This document shows positions 1 to 12,400 of a DNA stretch of 64,000 nt, in pieces. How positions within the stretch are numbered: the first letter of the stretch is position 1; each line of letters begins with the position of its first letter. Made by a program: the position numbers and the translations under genes. Source of the stretch: Euptelea pleiosperma (taxonomy: Eukaryota > Streptophyta > Magnoliopsida > Ranunculales > Eupteleaceae); assembly GCA_035048495.1 (NCBI GenBank), contig CM068545.1, forward strand, positions 39,384,225 through 39,448,224, read 5' to 3'. The notes beneath the pieces were generated by a model that was not told the DNA's origin, did not search any database, and was given only the letters and a program-made list of their open reading frames with translations.

Positions 1-400
1 CGAAACCGAAATTTTAAACCTTGCTCCTTAGAAACCGAAGAAATGGACTTTACGGTACTTCGGAATCAAGAGTTTTCTTTCACTCGACCAGCGTAAAATC
101 CTTCTGTAAAGCCAAATATCACAGTGCCCTGTCAAAAGCAATTGCAGTTCAGACTGACCCCCTTTGTATCCTTACTACAAGGGCAGATCAACCTTCGCTT
201 TCTTGGCCTGGGATTGGCCTGTTTATCGAACAGGACTAAATAACAGTCAACCTACAGGCATATGGATGTAGCCCGAGCTTGCTTGATGCTGGCAAAAGCC
301 CAAAACCATCATGCTGAAGTATTACCTTTAATTGGGACGGGAAATTAATAGGTTTCCTGGAGCAGGAGACTCTTTCCAAGTAGTCAAATCTGAAACTCAC
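1..400 (-). other. TWINKLE intron 16 (partial)
   Basis: Intron sequence running off the left edge. No TWINKLE exon is readable here. Bases 1-23 end AAACCTTG, like the right end of the CAAGG-type hAT-like elements seen at 47348-47740, but no partner end is in view. Confidence 0.6.
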
Positions 401-484
401 CGAATGAGATGAAATGTATTGTTCAGCCATTCCTTCCCTTGTTCAAACTCCACAACACTCATTCGTGGAACAGTTTCTCCATAT
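401..484 (-). CDS. TWINKLE exon 16 (last visible)
   Basis: 84 bp, starting YGETVPRMSVVEFEQGKEW and ending NNTFHLI plus two bases. Donor CG|GTGAGT. The next conserved segment (the one before Walker B) is not found in 1-400, so it lies left of the window. Confidence 0.93.
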
Positions 485-3400
485 CTATGTGTGCCAAAAG
501 AAACAAATAGATAGTTAATTTTCTGTATGCTATTAGAACACCAATATATCAAAAACTCAACGATAGTTGCAATTCCAATCAAAAGGTAGCCAACCCTTTA
601 TGTGGGTCACAGTCTGATATTTTCTTTACAGACGATTAGATCTACAACAGAGTATAAATCTATATCTAAAACAAATATAATTAATGAACAGGAAATATCA
701 CCAAGAATCTACTAGCCCCGATTATCATATAATATAAAATATAAAAAGGAACCTGTATCTATAAAACACCTGGAAGCCAGAATACCATTACTCATTCAAA
801 AAGTGCGAAATTATTGAGTTTTACAAAGAACTTCAACAACCTAAACAACTGAGTGAAAGCATGATATCGTATGGCACAAGGTTAAAAGAACATGGCCTCA
901 ACTCAAAAAACAAAATTTCTCGAGTTGAATTCAGCTGAGTCAACGGCAAAACAATTTTTCCCCAAATAAGGATTTGGACTCTATTCTAGCGGCTGGCCAA
1001 CCAAGTGAACTTGTCTGAGTTCCGATGTAATAAGAGAAACAAATACTAATATTATTATTATTATTATAATTATTATTATTATTATTATTAATATTAATAA
1101 TAAGGAATTGGTTTTTTTCAGAGCTTTATACCTCTTCCAGTGAATAATTTCTCGTTTGAGCAAAATGCTCCCATTACTTCCCATTTGACAATTTGATAAG
1201 ACAGATAAGGACAGTTTTGTTAGAGGGGCAATTTTGTCAAATGTGAAAATATTCACTGGAAGAGGTTAAACGTTCACTGGAAAAATCAACTCCCTAATAA
1301 TAATAATGCTAATAAGTTAATATGTTGTAGGAAGTTAATGTTTAGTCAACAAACGATCCTAAGAAACAATAGAAACATCAGAGTAGGCTGCAAAGAGCGA
1401 AAAACATAAAGTTACATTCTCAAACTTACCTAGCATCAAAAAAGGGCTTTTGTATGTGTTTCTCCAAAAGCTTTCTTGCATGCTCCCGAACCTAAAGATG
1501 AGTAAAATGGGCATGGGTTAGAATGAACACGGATAGAGATGATGCCAGTGCCAACAGTCAAGTTCTGAATAATGATTCCAAAAGTTTTGACATGGGACTT
1601 CACTTAAAATAAAATTATTTTACTTCACTTACAAAGTAAAAGAAATTGTGAATAGTAAAACAAAGTGAAAAATGTAACTTGAAGAGGGAAAACGTTAAAA
1701 TAGTTCCAAATGTGTACTCCATTCTGGAGATATTGCATTATCTTAATTCGATATTCTAATTTTTATTTTTATTTTTATTTTTCTCATTGATATTGATTGT
1801 ATACTACATGAATGTCATCCAATGAAACATCAATCACTTCCTAAAGAAAACAAAAAGGAAAAGAAAAGAGAAATGGAGCATTAAGCTTGAGATTGTTTTA
1901 TATGTGGTTCATGGTGAAGGAAATCATTTTTTATAAATTATTGTTTTGTAGAAAAACCTTAATGAAAGAAATCATTGTTTTATACATGGTTCTTGGTAGT
2001 TATAATAAAAAGACCCTAGTAAACTAATACCTCAAGTAAGAGTTAATACATCAAATAAGAGTTAACAAAAAGACTTAATGGAAAAAAAAAAATCAAAAAG
2101 GAATGTACGTCAGGACACCTCACTAATGCAAGCAATACTTTTTAAGATAAGTGCTTAGATTGGAGAACTTTTGTTCTGTAGGTGCCCACACATGGCACAA
2201 AGTGTTAAATATAACACACATATTACATCACGAAGACCCAAGTTTACCATGACACTTTGTTGGGAAGTGTCCCCAAGTATCTTCTAGTTCCATAGAAAAT
2301 AAAAAGTTCATTAAAAAAAATGAGAGCAGGCATGTCGAAGAGATAGAAGAGATTTGAAGTAATTAATTGCTAAAGCAGCTTACCTTGTTCTCCATTGAGC
2401 AAAGTACAAACTTCCAGTCTTCATTTGCATTAATATTGCATAAGAGAGCATCAATCCACTCGCTCTTGCCGGAATTGGGAACACCAGTTACTATAGTCAG
2501 CTCTCCTGGCACAACCTGCTCAAAACAAAGCAATCGACAAGTTAAATAGAATATATCTCCACAACTACATATATATATATATATATATATTTGGACAAAA
2601 ATGGCCCTACTTTTTGCTCCCTAGAATATAGCTGAAGGTAAATTTGCCATTTACTGTTTTCTCCTTTCTCTCCTTTCTCTCCTTCCTCATTCTCAACTCC
2701 TTCCAAATTTTTTCCTAGGGCATGATCGCTAAAGGCCCCAAATAATTGGAATTTTGGTCATTGCCATTGGTTTCTCTTTTTCCCCCTTTTACTTCAATTC
2801 TCTCTGGTCCATGGAATAGGGTTTTGTTTTTGCCCACAAAGTTCCCTTGCTTTAGGGTTGCAAGATCCAACAGTAGCTCTCTCTCTCTCTATAAAGTATA
2901 AACAAAAAAATCATCACTACATGAAAAGGACTTTTTTTATATATTTAAACAGACAACCGATACTAAAGGACTTTTTTTCATTACCTCAGGTGTATATTGG
3001 CATTCTTTGTACATTGGAAGCCCTTTTTAGCTTCTTTTTCTTTTAGTGCGACATTATATAATTATTTGTCATTAAAAAAAATGCAGGCTTAAGTTTATTG
3101 AACTACAAATGGCCACTAAAATCAGAACATGCTAGCTGACTGCTAATCACCCCTATCAGATCAGTGCCTCGACTGATTACAAGACCTATTAAATTCCAAA
3201 TCAGTCCATCAATCCTATAGTGCACTCTAGAAAATGATTTGGACCATCTGATAGTTATATCTGCCACAAACAATAAGTAGGCAGTGGTTTGATGCAAATC
3301 CTTCGGCCACAGGAAAAATTATGCTTCCATCCTTCACATGGATCAAGATCATAATTGCCAAAAGGGAAACGGGTGAGGGAAATGATGAGAAACGAAAACA

Positions 3401-6400
3401 GGAAATTGCAACCAAAAATTTCATGTGATGTGAGAAACAGGAAACGTATAGGGAAACACTGGGGGAGGGCAAGGAAAAACATGGAAAATGTCAATTACCC
3501 ATTGACTGGTGGGTCCTACTCCCAACCCTCTCTACCCAGTAGACTTCTTACATTTTTCCATCATATTGGGCCAACTTGAGATTTTCTATGCCAAAACCAA
3601 CACAATGAGGCGATGTTGACCATCCAATCTATAGAATATTCGTGCCTTTACTTGGACTACCAATCATATTGTGATGACCACGCAAAATAATGTGATAGGG
3701 GTCAATTTATGTATTTACTTCTTGGTTGGAAATGATAAGAAGGATGGTTAAAGTAAACAAGTTGGTTTTACCGTGTACATAAACCAATGGAGAGAGATAT
3801 TTCAGATGAGAATATTTGCCACAAATCTTTTAGCGAGTCCCATGTGCCCAGTGGTTGAGAAACAGATTTCACGTGACTTCATCCCATTTCTCATGCTTAC
3901 TCTTGAGTGGAAATTAGGCAAGTTCAACCAGATTTTAATCATTGCTCACTATATGCGCATGAACTCCACTGTTCTCGAGGCGAGTGAAAACAGCTATTTA
4001 GTCAAGACAGTAACAGGTTTCCCAGGAAACACCAGCTTCGCTCGGAAACACATTTCTCGGTAACTATGTTATAGTCTTATAGACACAGAATAAGATGCAT
4101 ATATGGATAAAATAAACACTCAATGTTGACGGATAATTATTTTATCCAGATCCAGATATGACGTTTAAAACATCATCAGCATATGCCTTATCCCAACTAT
4201 ATAGGGTCGGCTGCACGAATCCAGTTCCTCCACTCAAAAACATATAACAGATCCGCTCTCTAAAGTATTCGAGTTTCTAGTGTCTCAACCAAGAAGTCTC
4301 CAAGGCCCCTATGTCAACTTCCCTCTTAGCCCACAATCCCAGACCCAATGTGATTCCAATTTTTTCTTTTTTGTTGGTGACAATAAGCATATATAAAGAC
4401 ACCTCAAGAAATCTGTTAGATAAAATAAAATCATCACAAAGAAAATGAGAAAGAAGCAAAAAAGACTAGTTTCCTCAAAAGGTGATGGATTATCTAAATA
4501 TCTATCAGTCTGAAAAATCCAAAGATATCTTGACCAGATTTTAATCATTGCTCACTATATGCGCGTGAACTCCACTGTTCTCGAGGCGAGTGAAAACAGC
4601 TATTTAGTCAAGACAGTAACAGGTTTCCCAGGAAACACCAGCTTCGCTCAGAAACGCGTTTCTCTGTAACTATGATGTAGACACAGAATAAGATGCATAT
4701 ATGGATAAAATAAACGCTCAATGTTGACAGATAATTATTTTATCCAGATATGACGTTTAAAACATCATCAGCATATGCCTTATCCAAACTATATAGGGTC
4801 CGCTGCACGAATCCAGTTCCTCCACTCAAAAACATATAACAGATCCGATCTCTAAAGTATTCAAGTTTCTAGTGTCTCAACCAAGAAGTCTCCAAGGCCC
4901 CTATATCAACTTCTCTATTAACCCACAATCTCAATCACCTATGTCAACTTCCCGCCCACAATCCCAGACCTAATGTGATTCCAATTTTTTATTTTTCGTT
5001 GGTGACAATAAGCATATAAAGACACCTCAAGAAATCTGTTAGATAAAATAAAATCATCACAAAGAAAATGAGAAAGAAGCAAAAAAGACTAGTTTCCTCA
5101 AAAGGTGATGGATTATCTAATAGCTATCAGACTCAAAAATCCAAAGATATCTTGCCCAAACCTTAGATTTTATTTTTGCTTGAATCCCAGAAACCATTAG
5201 CTAAGTTATCATTCATCTCTCCAATCAAGGCAACTGACAAACACACACGGACAGAAAAGTGTACACAATGCTTACTCTGTAATATTCATTCAGAGCACTC
5301 CATCCAGTTGAGACACCAAGCTCATACCCCCCACTGCAATGATAATACGCATTGATCTCATCAAAGAAATCGCTAAAGCTGAACAAACCACGTATGGGAT
5401 ATAATTCAGCCTGCTCAATTACTTCCCTCAGTGCATGGGGTCCTAAACACATGAGCACCTGTGAGCATAAATGATCAGTGCATTAGACTGAAACCATAAA
5501 GTCCAGTATCAAACAATAAATTCATGCTGGAAATATAAACAGATAATTTACTCCTAAAAGATATATACATGCTTTAACATATTCCTAAACAACTAATCAA
5601 ACCTTCGATCATACAAATTATCATGCAGCTATTGACCACGAGAAGTAAAATTGAAAACAATAATCTAGATATGGTACAGAGCATGGGACATCTAAGGTAC
5701 GCATAAGGTAGACTCCTCTTACAGTCTACCAGCATCATACTGATATCATGAAGTACAAGCAGTGGGTGGGACCCACATTCGATGGGTCATACCTAAGGGA
5801 TCTACATCTACTCGGTAAATCAACTCAATTAGATCATTTTACCGTCCAACCGGTTGCACTCTTTTAGAAGAAAATGTGAATGGTCCAGAAAAAAACAATA
5901 AATTATGAGCATTTCCCTGTTGCATGCGTGCCACGTGGACCAGCATGCCATTGTTGAATTGACCTCAGGATCTCTTTGGGTAACTTAAATTTGCTCAAAC
6001 AAAAATGTGCAGAAGTTAATATCGAACCTCATTTGCATCTTTGCAAACATCGACCTTATTTTTCTTTGGCCATCTGACTCTCCAGCACCTGTGGCCCACG
6101 AAACCAAAGTGTTAACTAGACATCGAGATAATCTCCTGCAGAGACTTGTTTTAATAGAGAACCACACTAAAAATGAAATAAGAATAAGATCAGGCAACCT
6201 TTCTCTTCCAAGGCGTCGTGCAAGCTCTTCAGCTAAGGCTTGGCCAGGAGGATCGGCATCAGTGGCCAGGATAATACGAGATGCCTAAGGATATAAAAAC
6301 CACAAGGTCTACCGTAAGATTCATAACTGCCATAAGTCATGCTCAACTCAAAAGACAATAACTTAATGGTACCCACCTTTTCCAAATATTCTTTGCAGTT

Positions 6401-9400
6401 CCACAAATACTGATACTTTGTGTCCTAGCTTTACAAAAAACGCTACAGAAGCCTTAGATCCCAAATTTCAAGATGAAAAGCGCAAAATTTAATAATAAGG
6501 AAAAGTTTAAACTGATCATGATAAACTTAAAATCAAAAGAGTAAACAGGCCACCTGCAGAAATGTCTACCATAAAGAGGATGCCAAAACAAGATAAGAAT
6601 TAAGAGAATCAGTGAAAATTATGTAAAGCTCTCAACCTCTTTAGCTGATTTGTTTGTTTTACTTGGCTTTGCCTTTTTTATGAAGATTATACGTATCAAA
6701 AAAAAAAAAAATTTATGTAAAGCTCAAGAAGATTATAATTAGATTAGGAAAGAACAGATTGATCCAGTATTTGAATTTACATAAAGGCACCCTTATTGAT
6801 AGTGATGAGATTGAATCCCAAAGATTATGATCACACTGCCTACTGTCACCTTCAGCATCGCTTGTACCCTTTGGGATTTTCTGACTGATTAACATATCAA
6901 CATGATGATACGATGCCAACAACAATATCAAATATGGCATGATATGTACTGTGTCCGACTGTCCGCCAATACGAATCGGTATTGAGCAAGGGAGATACGA
7001 TATCTAAAATGAATTCCCTATGTTTTGCAGGTATCAATAAGTACTGGGGGGTATCTTAACGTATCGGCATGTGTCATAGCCCTTTAAACTCATTTTTTCT
7101 CCTTTTTGAGACCTATGTTACCCAGATACACCAAGGATACGGCCCAACACGGCATGGATTCAGCATTTACACAAAAACTCGAAGTATCCGACACGGATAT
7201 GGCACTTGTTTAGAAGTATCCGGGTAACATAGTTTGACACTGCATGCTGCAACTGTGGCTTTGCGTGCTGCAGAGGCAATAGCTCTGCGACTGTGCATGT
7301 GCATGTGCATGCAGAGTTACTGCAGCTGTGGCTGCGGCTACAGCTGTGCATTCTGTAAATGGCTCAACTTTGTTTCTTAAATATTTTCATTCAATGGAGT
7401 ACATAGAGTTAGAACTTGGAACTGCAATACACTTGTTTCTTTGGTGAGTTCCAGTTCTTGCAACATAGTTATGTGGTCATAGGAAAAGTAGGTATCAGAT
7501 TGTTGTATGCGTTCTCTTTTCATACATCATATATGTTGAAAATACATTTTTTGAATTCAACGATACGTTATTCATACAAAAATAAAAAAAAAAAAAAGTT
7601 TAGACAGAGATTTCATTCTTTCGAGTTCTTGAAATTTTTAGATTTTTATAATTCTCTAATAATAAAATATATATTTCTATTTTTCAAAACTTCAGAAATA
7701 GAATTTAATTCTTTTATTGACAGTTACATGATCGTTTCGGTTTTGCTGTAGGACAAAACTACATATGTTTCAGTTGGTTTCCTCTGAAAACGAACGATAC
7801 TTCATCTGATGTGTAAAGTTGCACTAATATTTCGTTTCGGTTTCACGAAGTTTCGTCCGAAACCGAATGATACTTCCGATACGTTTCAGTATCGCCCATT
7901 AACGATACCGGGTACCTTGTGCTTCTTTATATGGTGAGTTACTTCTCAATGTTCTCATCATTGGGAGTGGTTCTCAACATCAATTAGAGTGGTGCAAATC
8001 AAAACAAAAGTTTTCTCGATCCAACAGTTTTGCATCACAACAATTGAGATTTATTTTGCTACATCACATTTTCTATGGAACAGAGAAAGTAAATCTGATT
8101 AATGATACCAATAATAAATGCCATAATAATTAAATTTGAACACTGGACAACTTTCCAAAGTTTGAAGGTTGAACCAGACCTGTTCTGCAGATGGTAACTC
8201 TTTGGTGGAAACCTTTGCAGGTGCCCCATCAGGAACACTCACACAATTCCGGAAGCCAGCTTCTTCCATTGAAAGCTTATCCATTTCACCCTCAACCTAT
8301 AATCAATGAGATTAAATCTAAATCAGAAATAAAAAGGAAAAAAAAAACAACGAAAATTTTGATGTAAATTTATATAAACAGCCCATGTGATGAAGGCAGC
8401 ATTTACAATGATAATATCACTGGCTTGCTTTATATCATCCAGTCCATACAATATTTTTTCGGTATTCTTCTCCTGAAAAATTAACAGAAGAAATAAAATA
8501 AATTCAAGTCAGAACACCTCTGAACTTCATCTCTTTGAAGCACTACGCACAATATAAATCAAATACTAACAGGATATTGTTATAAGAAAAGTCTTAAGGT
8601 GCCTCCATCCCTGTCTGCTAGATCATAAATAAGATTTATTTCAACATAGCCATACAGGTGGCATACATGCCAAGGGACAGGACCCACAATTTGAAGTGAT
8701 AAAAGATCTCTTTTGCCAGAAATTGATCCAACCAGATGATCATAGACATCAAACAAATGAATGTTTACCATTTTTTGGCATCTAATCAGATGGTTTCGAT
8801 CACCTGATCAGATCAGTTTTGGGCTATGTTGCATTGATACGGGCATGGGTGTCAGAGTCCGACACCAGTGTAGAGTGGCCAACTTGATGAACCTTGAAAA
8901 ATAGGAAGCATGGACTTGGCATTATACTTTAAATAATGTGAAACAAAGTAATTATTTTTTTATGTAATAGTTGATAATGTGATAGAATATCTTATGATTT
9001 GAATCATATACTTTATAAAAGAAAAAAAGAGAGAGAGAGAGAGAATACACATATGTAATGCTATATTTGTTGCATAGAAACTTCAACTGTAAAATGTAGA
9101 AATCGTAAAATATTGCAAATGTTAATTAGTTATTTGAAAGCAAGGAAAGAAGAAACAAAACAAAATTTGGAATTGTCAAATCAGAATCTGTATCATGTCA
9201 GACTCGTCGTGAACAGCACAGGTACTTTGCCCGTTTAGAAGAATCCATGCAACATAGGTTTTGGACATATTTTTGGCCCACCTCCCGCATGCAGGCCATA
9301 CATGGCCACAGTCTCAGAGGTATGTCTCGACAATCTAGATTAGATTTCATTGTAGCCACATCAAACATTACTTGCTAATTTAGAACTTAAGAGTAGCGTA

Positions 9401-12400
9401 TGTATCACAAAAACCTGCCAAAACTTTTTGTTGATGTCCCGGTACTTGCAACTGACAAGCACTCCATTTTTTCTATAAGTAAATGCAATTGCAACCTGTA
9501 GACACAGTTCCAAAAGTTGTTAGACATGGCAAAAATCTGACAGCACACCCTTGAAGTGAAGCAACTCAGTTGGCATATTTCCTACAAAATGGACTTAAAC
9601 ATTTGACCATTGTCTTGTGAAGATGCAGCTTCACACCCTCTTCTTCAAGTAACTGAGGCTAGAAGTAAAAAGATGTTCACCTAATTTAATGAGAAGAATA
9701 CTTGGTTCAGGAAGGATAAATGGTAGAAGCCCATCAGCCTTAATTTTTCTGTCAACAGTGGCACACATACTGCAAGATCAGGAGCCACAACTCATTGTGT
9801 CCCTGAGGAGATCTCTAGGCCAATAATTGAAAAAGTTGGATGATCATGACCATCTAATACATAACCCATCTTGGATTCCAGGACAATTTTTCCTGACCAT
9901 TGAAAGAATGTAATTAATCGGATAATTAGGAATGTCTAATCTGGTCAACTTTTTGTCTAGGGGGTAGGAGGGACCTGTCAAGTGGCAGATTCATATCCTC
10001 TACATGTGTGCTGCATGTACAACAAGGATCGTATAGATGAACTTCTATGGTCAGTCCTGTCCAGATGACTTTTGTACTGCTCACATTTTTTTATTTCTAG
10101 TAATACATAACTGGCATCCTCCGAACCTCATGCATACCATTAAATATAAATAGATAAGTAAATATCATAATTTGCTGCGATAAATATTCATGTGAACCTG
10201 ATCACCAGATTTTTGCATAACAGCATTTCTCCGAAGAGTTTCCCCTGAAATCATTCTCTCAGCAAAGTATGCATGTAGCTGTAAAACAATGGGCAAAAAA
10301 GAAATTATAAGATCATCTATGTCACATTAACAATTTTCAGAGACTGCTCAAACCTAGATGCAATTTTTTTTCAGTATTTAATTCAGTCAGTGCTCAAATT
10401 CGAAAGAAACATAAATTAAGACAAAATTCATAAAAATGGAAGAAAAGACTTCTCTCTCTTTGAGGAAAATAAAACATAAGTGTCACGCATCCTATAACAT
10501 ATGTGAGGCCACCAACTCATAAATGAGGGTTGTTGAATTGGTCACCCACCCGAACAGGCCATACCCAAAAAATGACAGCAATCAGTACAATTATAGCCAT
10601 ATAACCTATGGCTTTCCAATGGTTTTTGCCCCATGTTCAGCTAAGATACAAAAAAAAATTCTTTATGGGAGGAGTGACTTCTAGGTACAGCATAATTTAA
10701 TGGTGGCCACCAGTTGAATGATCAAATCGATGACTCAGTGGGTAACGTGTTTAGTATGTGATGGTGGACAAAAGCAGCTCTTTCCTTCAAGGTAGAAAGG
10801 CTCTTTTCCAGAATGGAATTATTAATAAGGAAAATAAAATGAATTTCACAAAAACATGTATCATGTCTAGATCTTCACTCCCACCCTTATTAGCTCACCG
10901 TCTATTTAACAAGAACACAGCACTTTTAGGGTATTTTGCCATGTCGGACATATCAACACGGATTCACGTGTCAACACTGCTGTAAACTAGATTGTCACCA
11001 GACAGAAGTGTAAGATTGAGAGAGAGAGTTGAGAGATTAGAAAGAGAAGAAGAATAGGGTTTTGGAGAGAGAATGGAGTGATTGAACTTATTGTTCAATT
11101 TCAATCTCCTCACAAGTGATATATATATATATGATGGGGAAGTCCCCATGTACAAGTACAATACTAATAGTGGTGGGTTAAGTGGGACCCACAATCCAAC
11201 ACTCCCCTTAAGCTGGTGCGAAGATATCCATCATGCCTAGCTTGCCTATCAATGTATTAAGGATCGACTTGTTTACTCCCTTAGTAAGTATATTTACAAC
11301 CTGCTCATACGTCCTCACATAAGATGTACAAATCAATCATTGCTAAAGCTTCTCCTTGATGAAGTGTCGATCAACCTCAATATTTTGTCCTGTCATGCTG
11401 TACTGGGTTGTGAGCCATGCTAATGGCCGCTTTATTGTCACAATAAAGGCTCATTGGTTTTGTCACCTTGATTCCCAGTTCCTTGAGCATGATCTTCAAC
11501 CATAGGAGTTCACATACACCATGTGCCATGGAACGAAATTTTGCCTCTGCACTGGATCGGGCTACAACAGGTTGTTTCTTGCTGCGATAAGAAACTAATT
11601 TACCTTCGACAAAGGTGCAATAACCCGATGTAGACCGTCTATCAGTAACTGCCCCTGGCCAATCTACATCACTATATGCTTCCACCCTGAAATGTTCATG
11701 GCGTCCAAACAATATTCCCCGACCAAGAAAACGCGGGGAATCTCCAAGAAAGTGGCAAGGATATCTAGTGTAATAGTGAAGTGTGTGCCAACCACCATTA
11801 CCTTGAATGAAGTCTGCTCAAAGTCAATCTTGTGCATGTTCGCATAGAACTGGAAAGGCGGGAGTAGCATAGACCAATCAACAATAGAATATGGACCCAA
11901 TGCTATGTAGGGAACACAATGTAGGTGAGGGTATCTAGGAAGTGCTGGAGATGCACAAATCGATCATAGTGAAAATTGTGCTTGGAGAAGATAAGGCGAT
12001 AATACTTCACGCAGGTCTTGTCCACAAACTAAAAAATGTTGAAAATTGGATATTTTCCAAGTCAGAAATGAGTGTATCCAAGAAAACTTTGGAGTAACCT
12101 CAGAAGGTGATCAAATAAAGGTGTTGAGATGGTTCAGTCATAAGCAATAGAACATTGATGCACCATAAGGAGCGCTCTGGTCCAAGTTGGAAACTCCAAA
12201 AGGATGAGGAGAACACTAGAGAGGATGTAGATCAAGGTAGTGAAAAAAGATTTGAAGACGCATGCTTGAAGAAGATATGGCCCTACATATAAAAGAATGG
12301 CAGAACAGGATTCGCGCAACCGAGCCCAAATAGTTTGGACAAGGCTCTAAAGATGATGATGATGATAATAATAATGATGATGACAACAGGAGAATAACTA

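Noticed and set aside
1..23. Right end of a hAT-like element (…AAACCTTG)
   Set aside because: Only one terminus is visible; TSD and left end cannot be checked.
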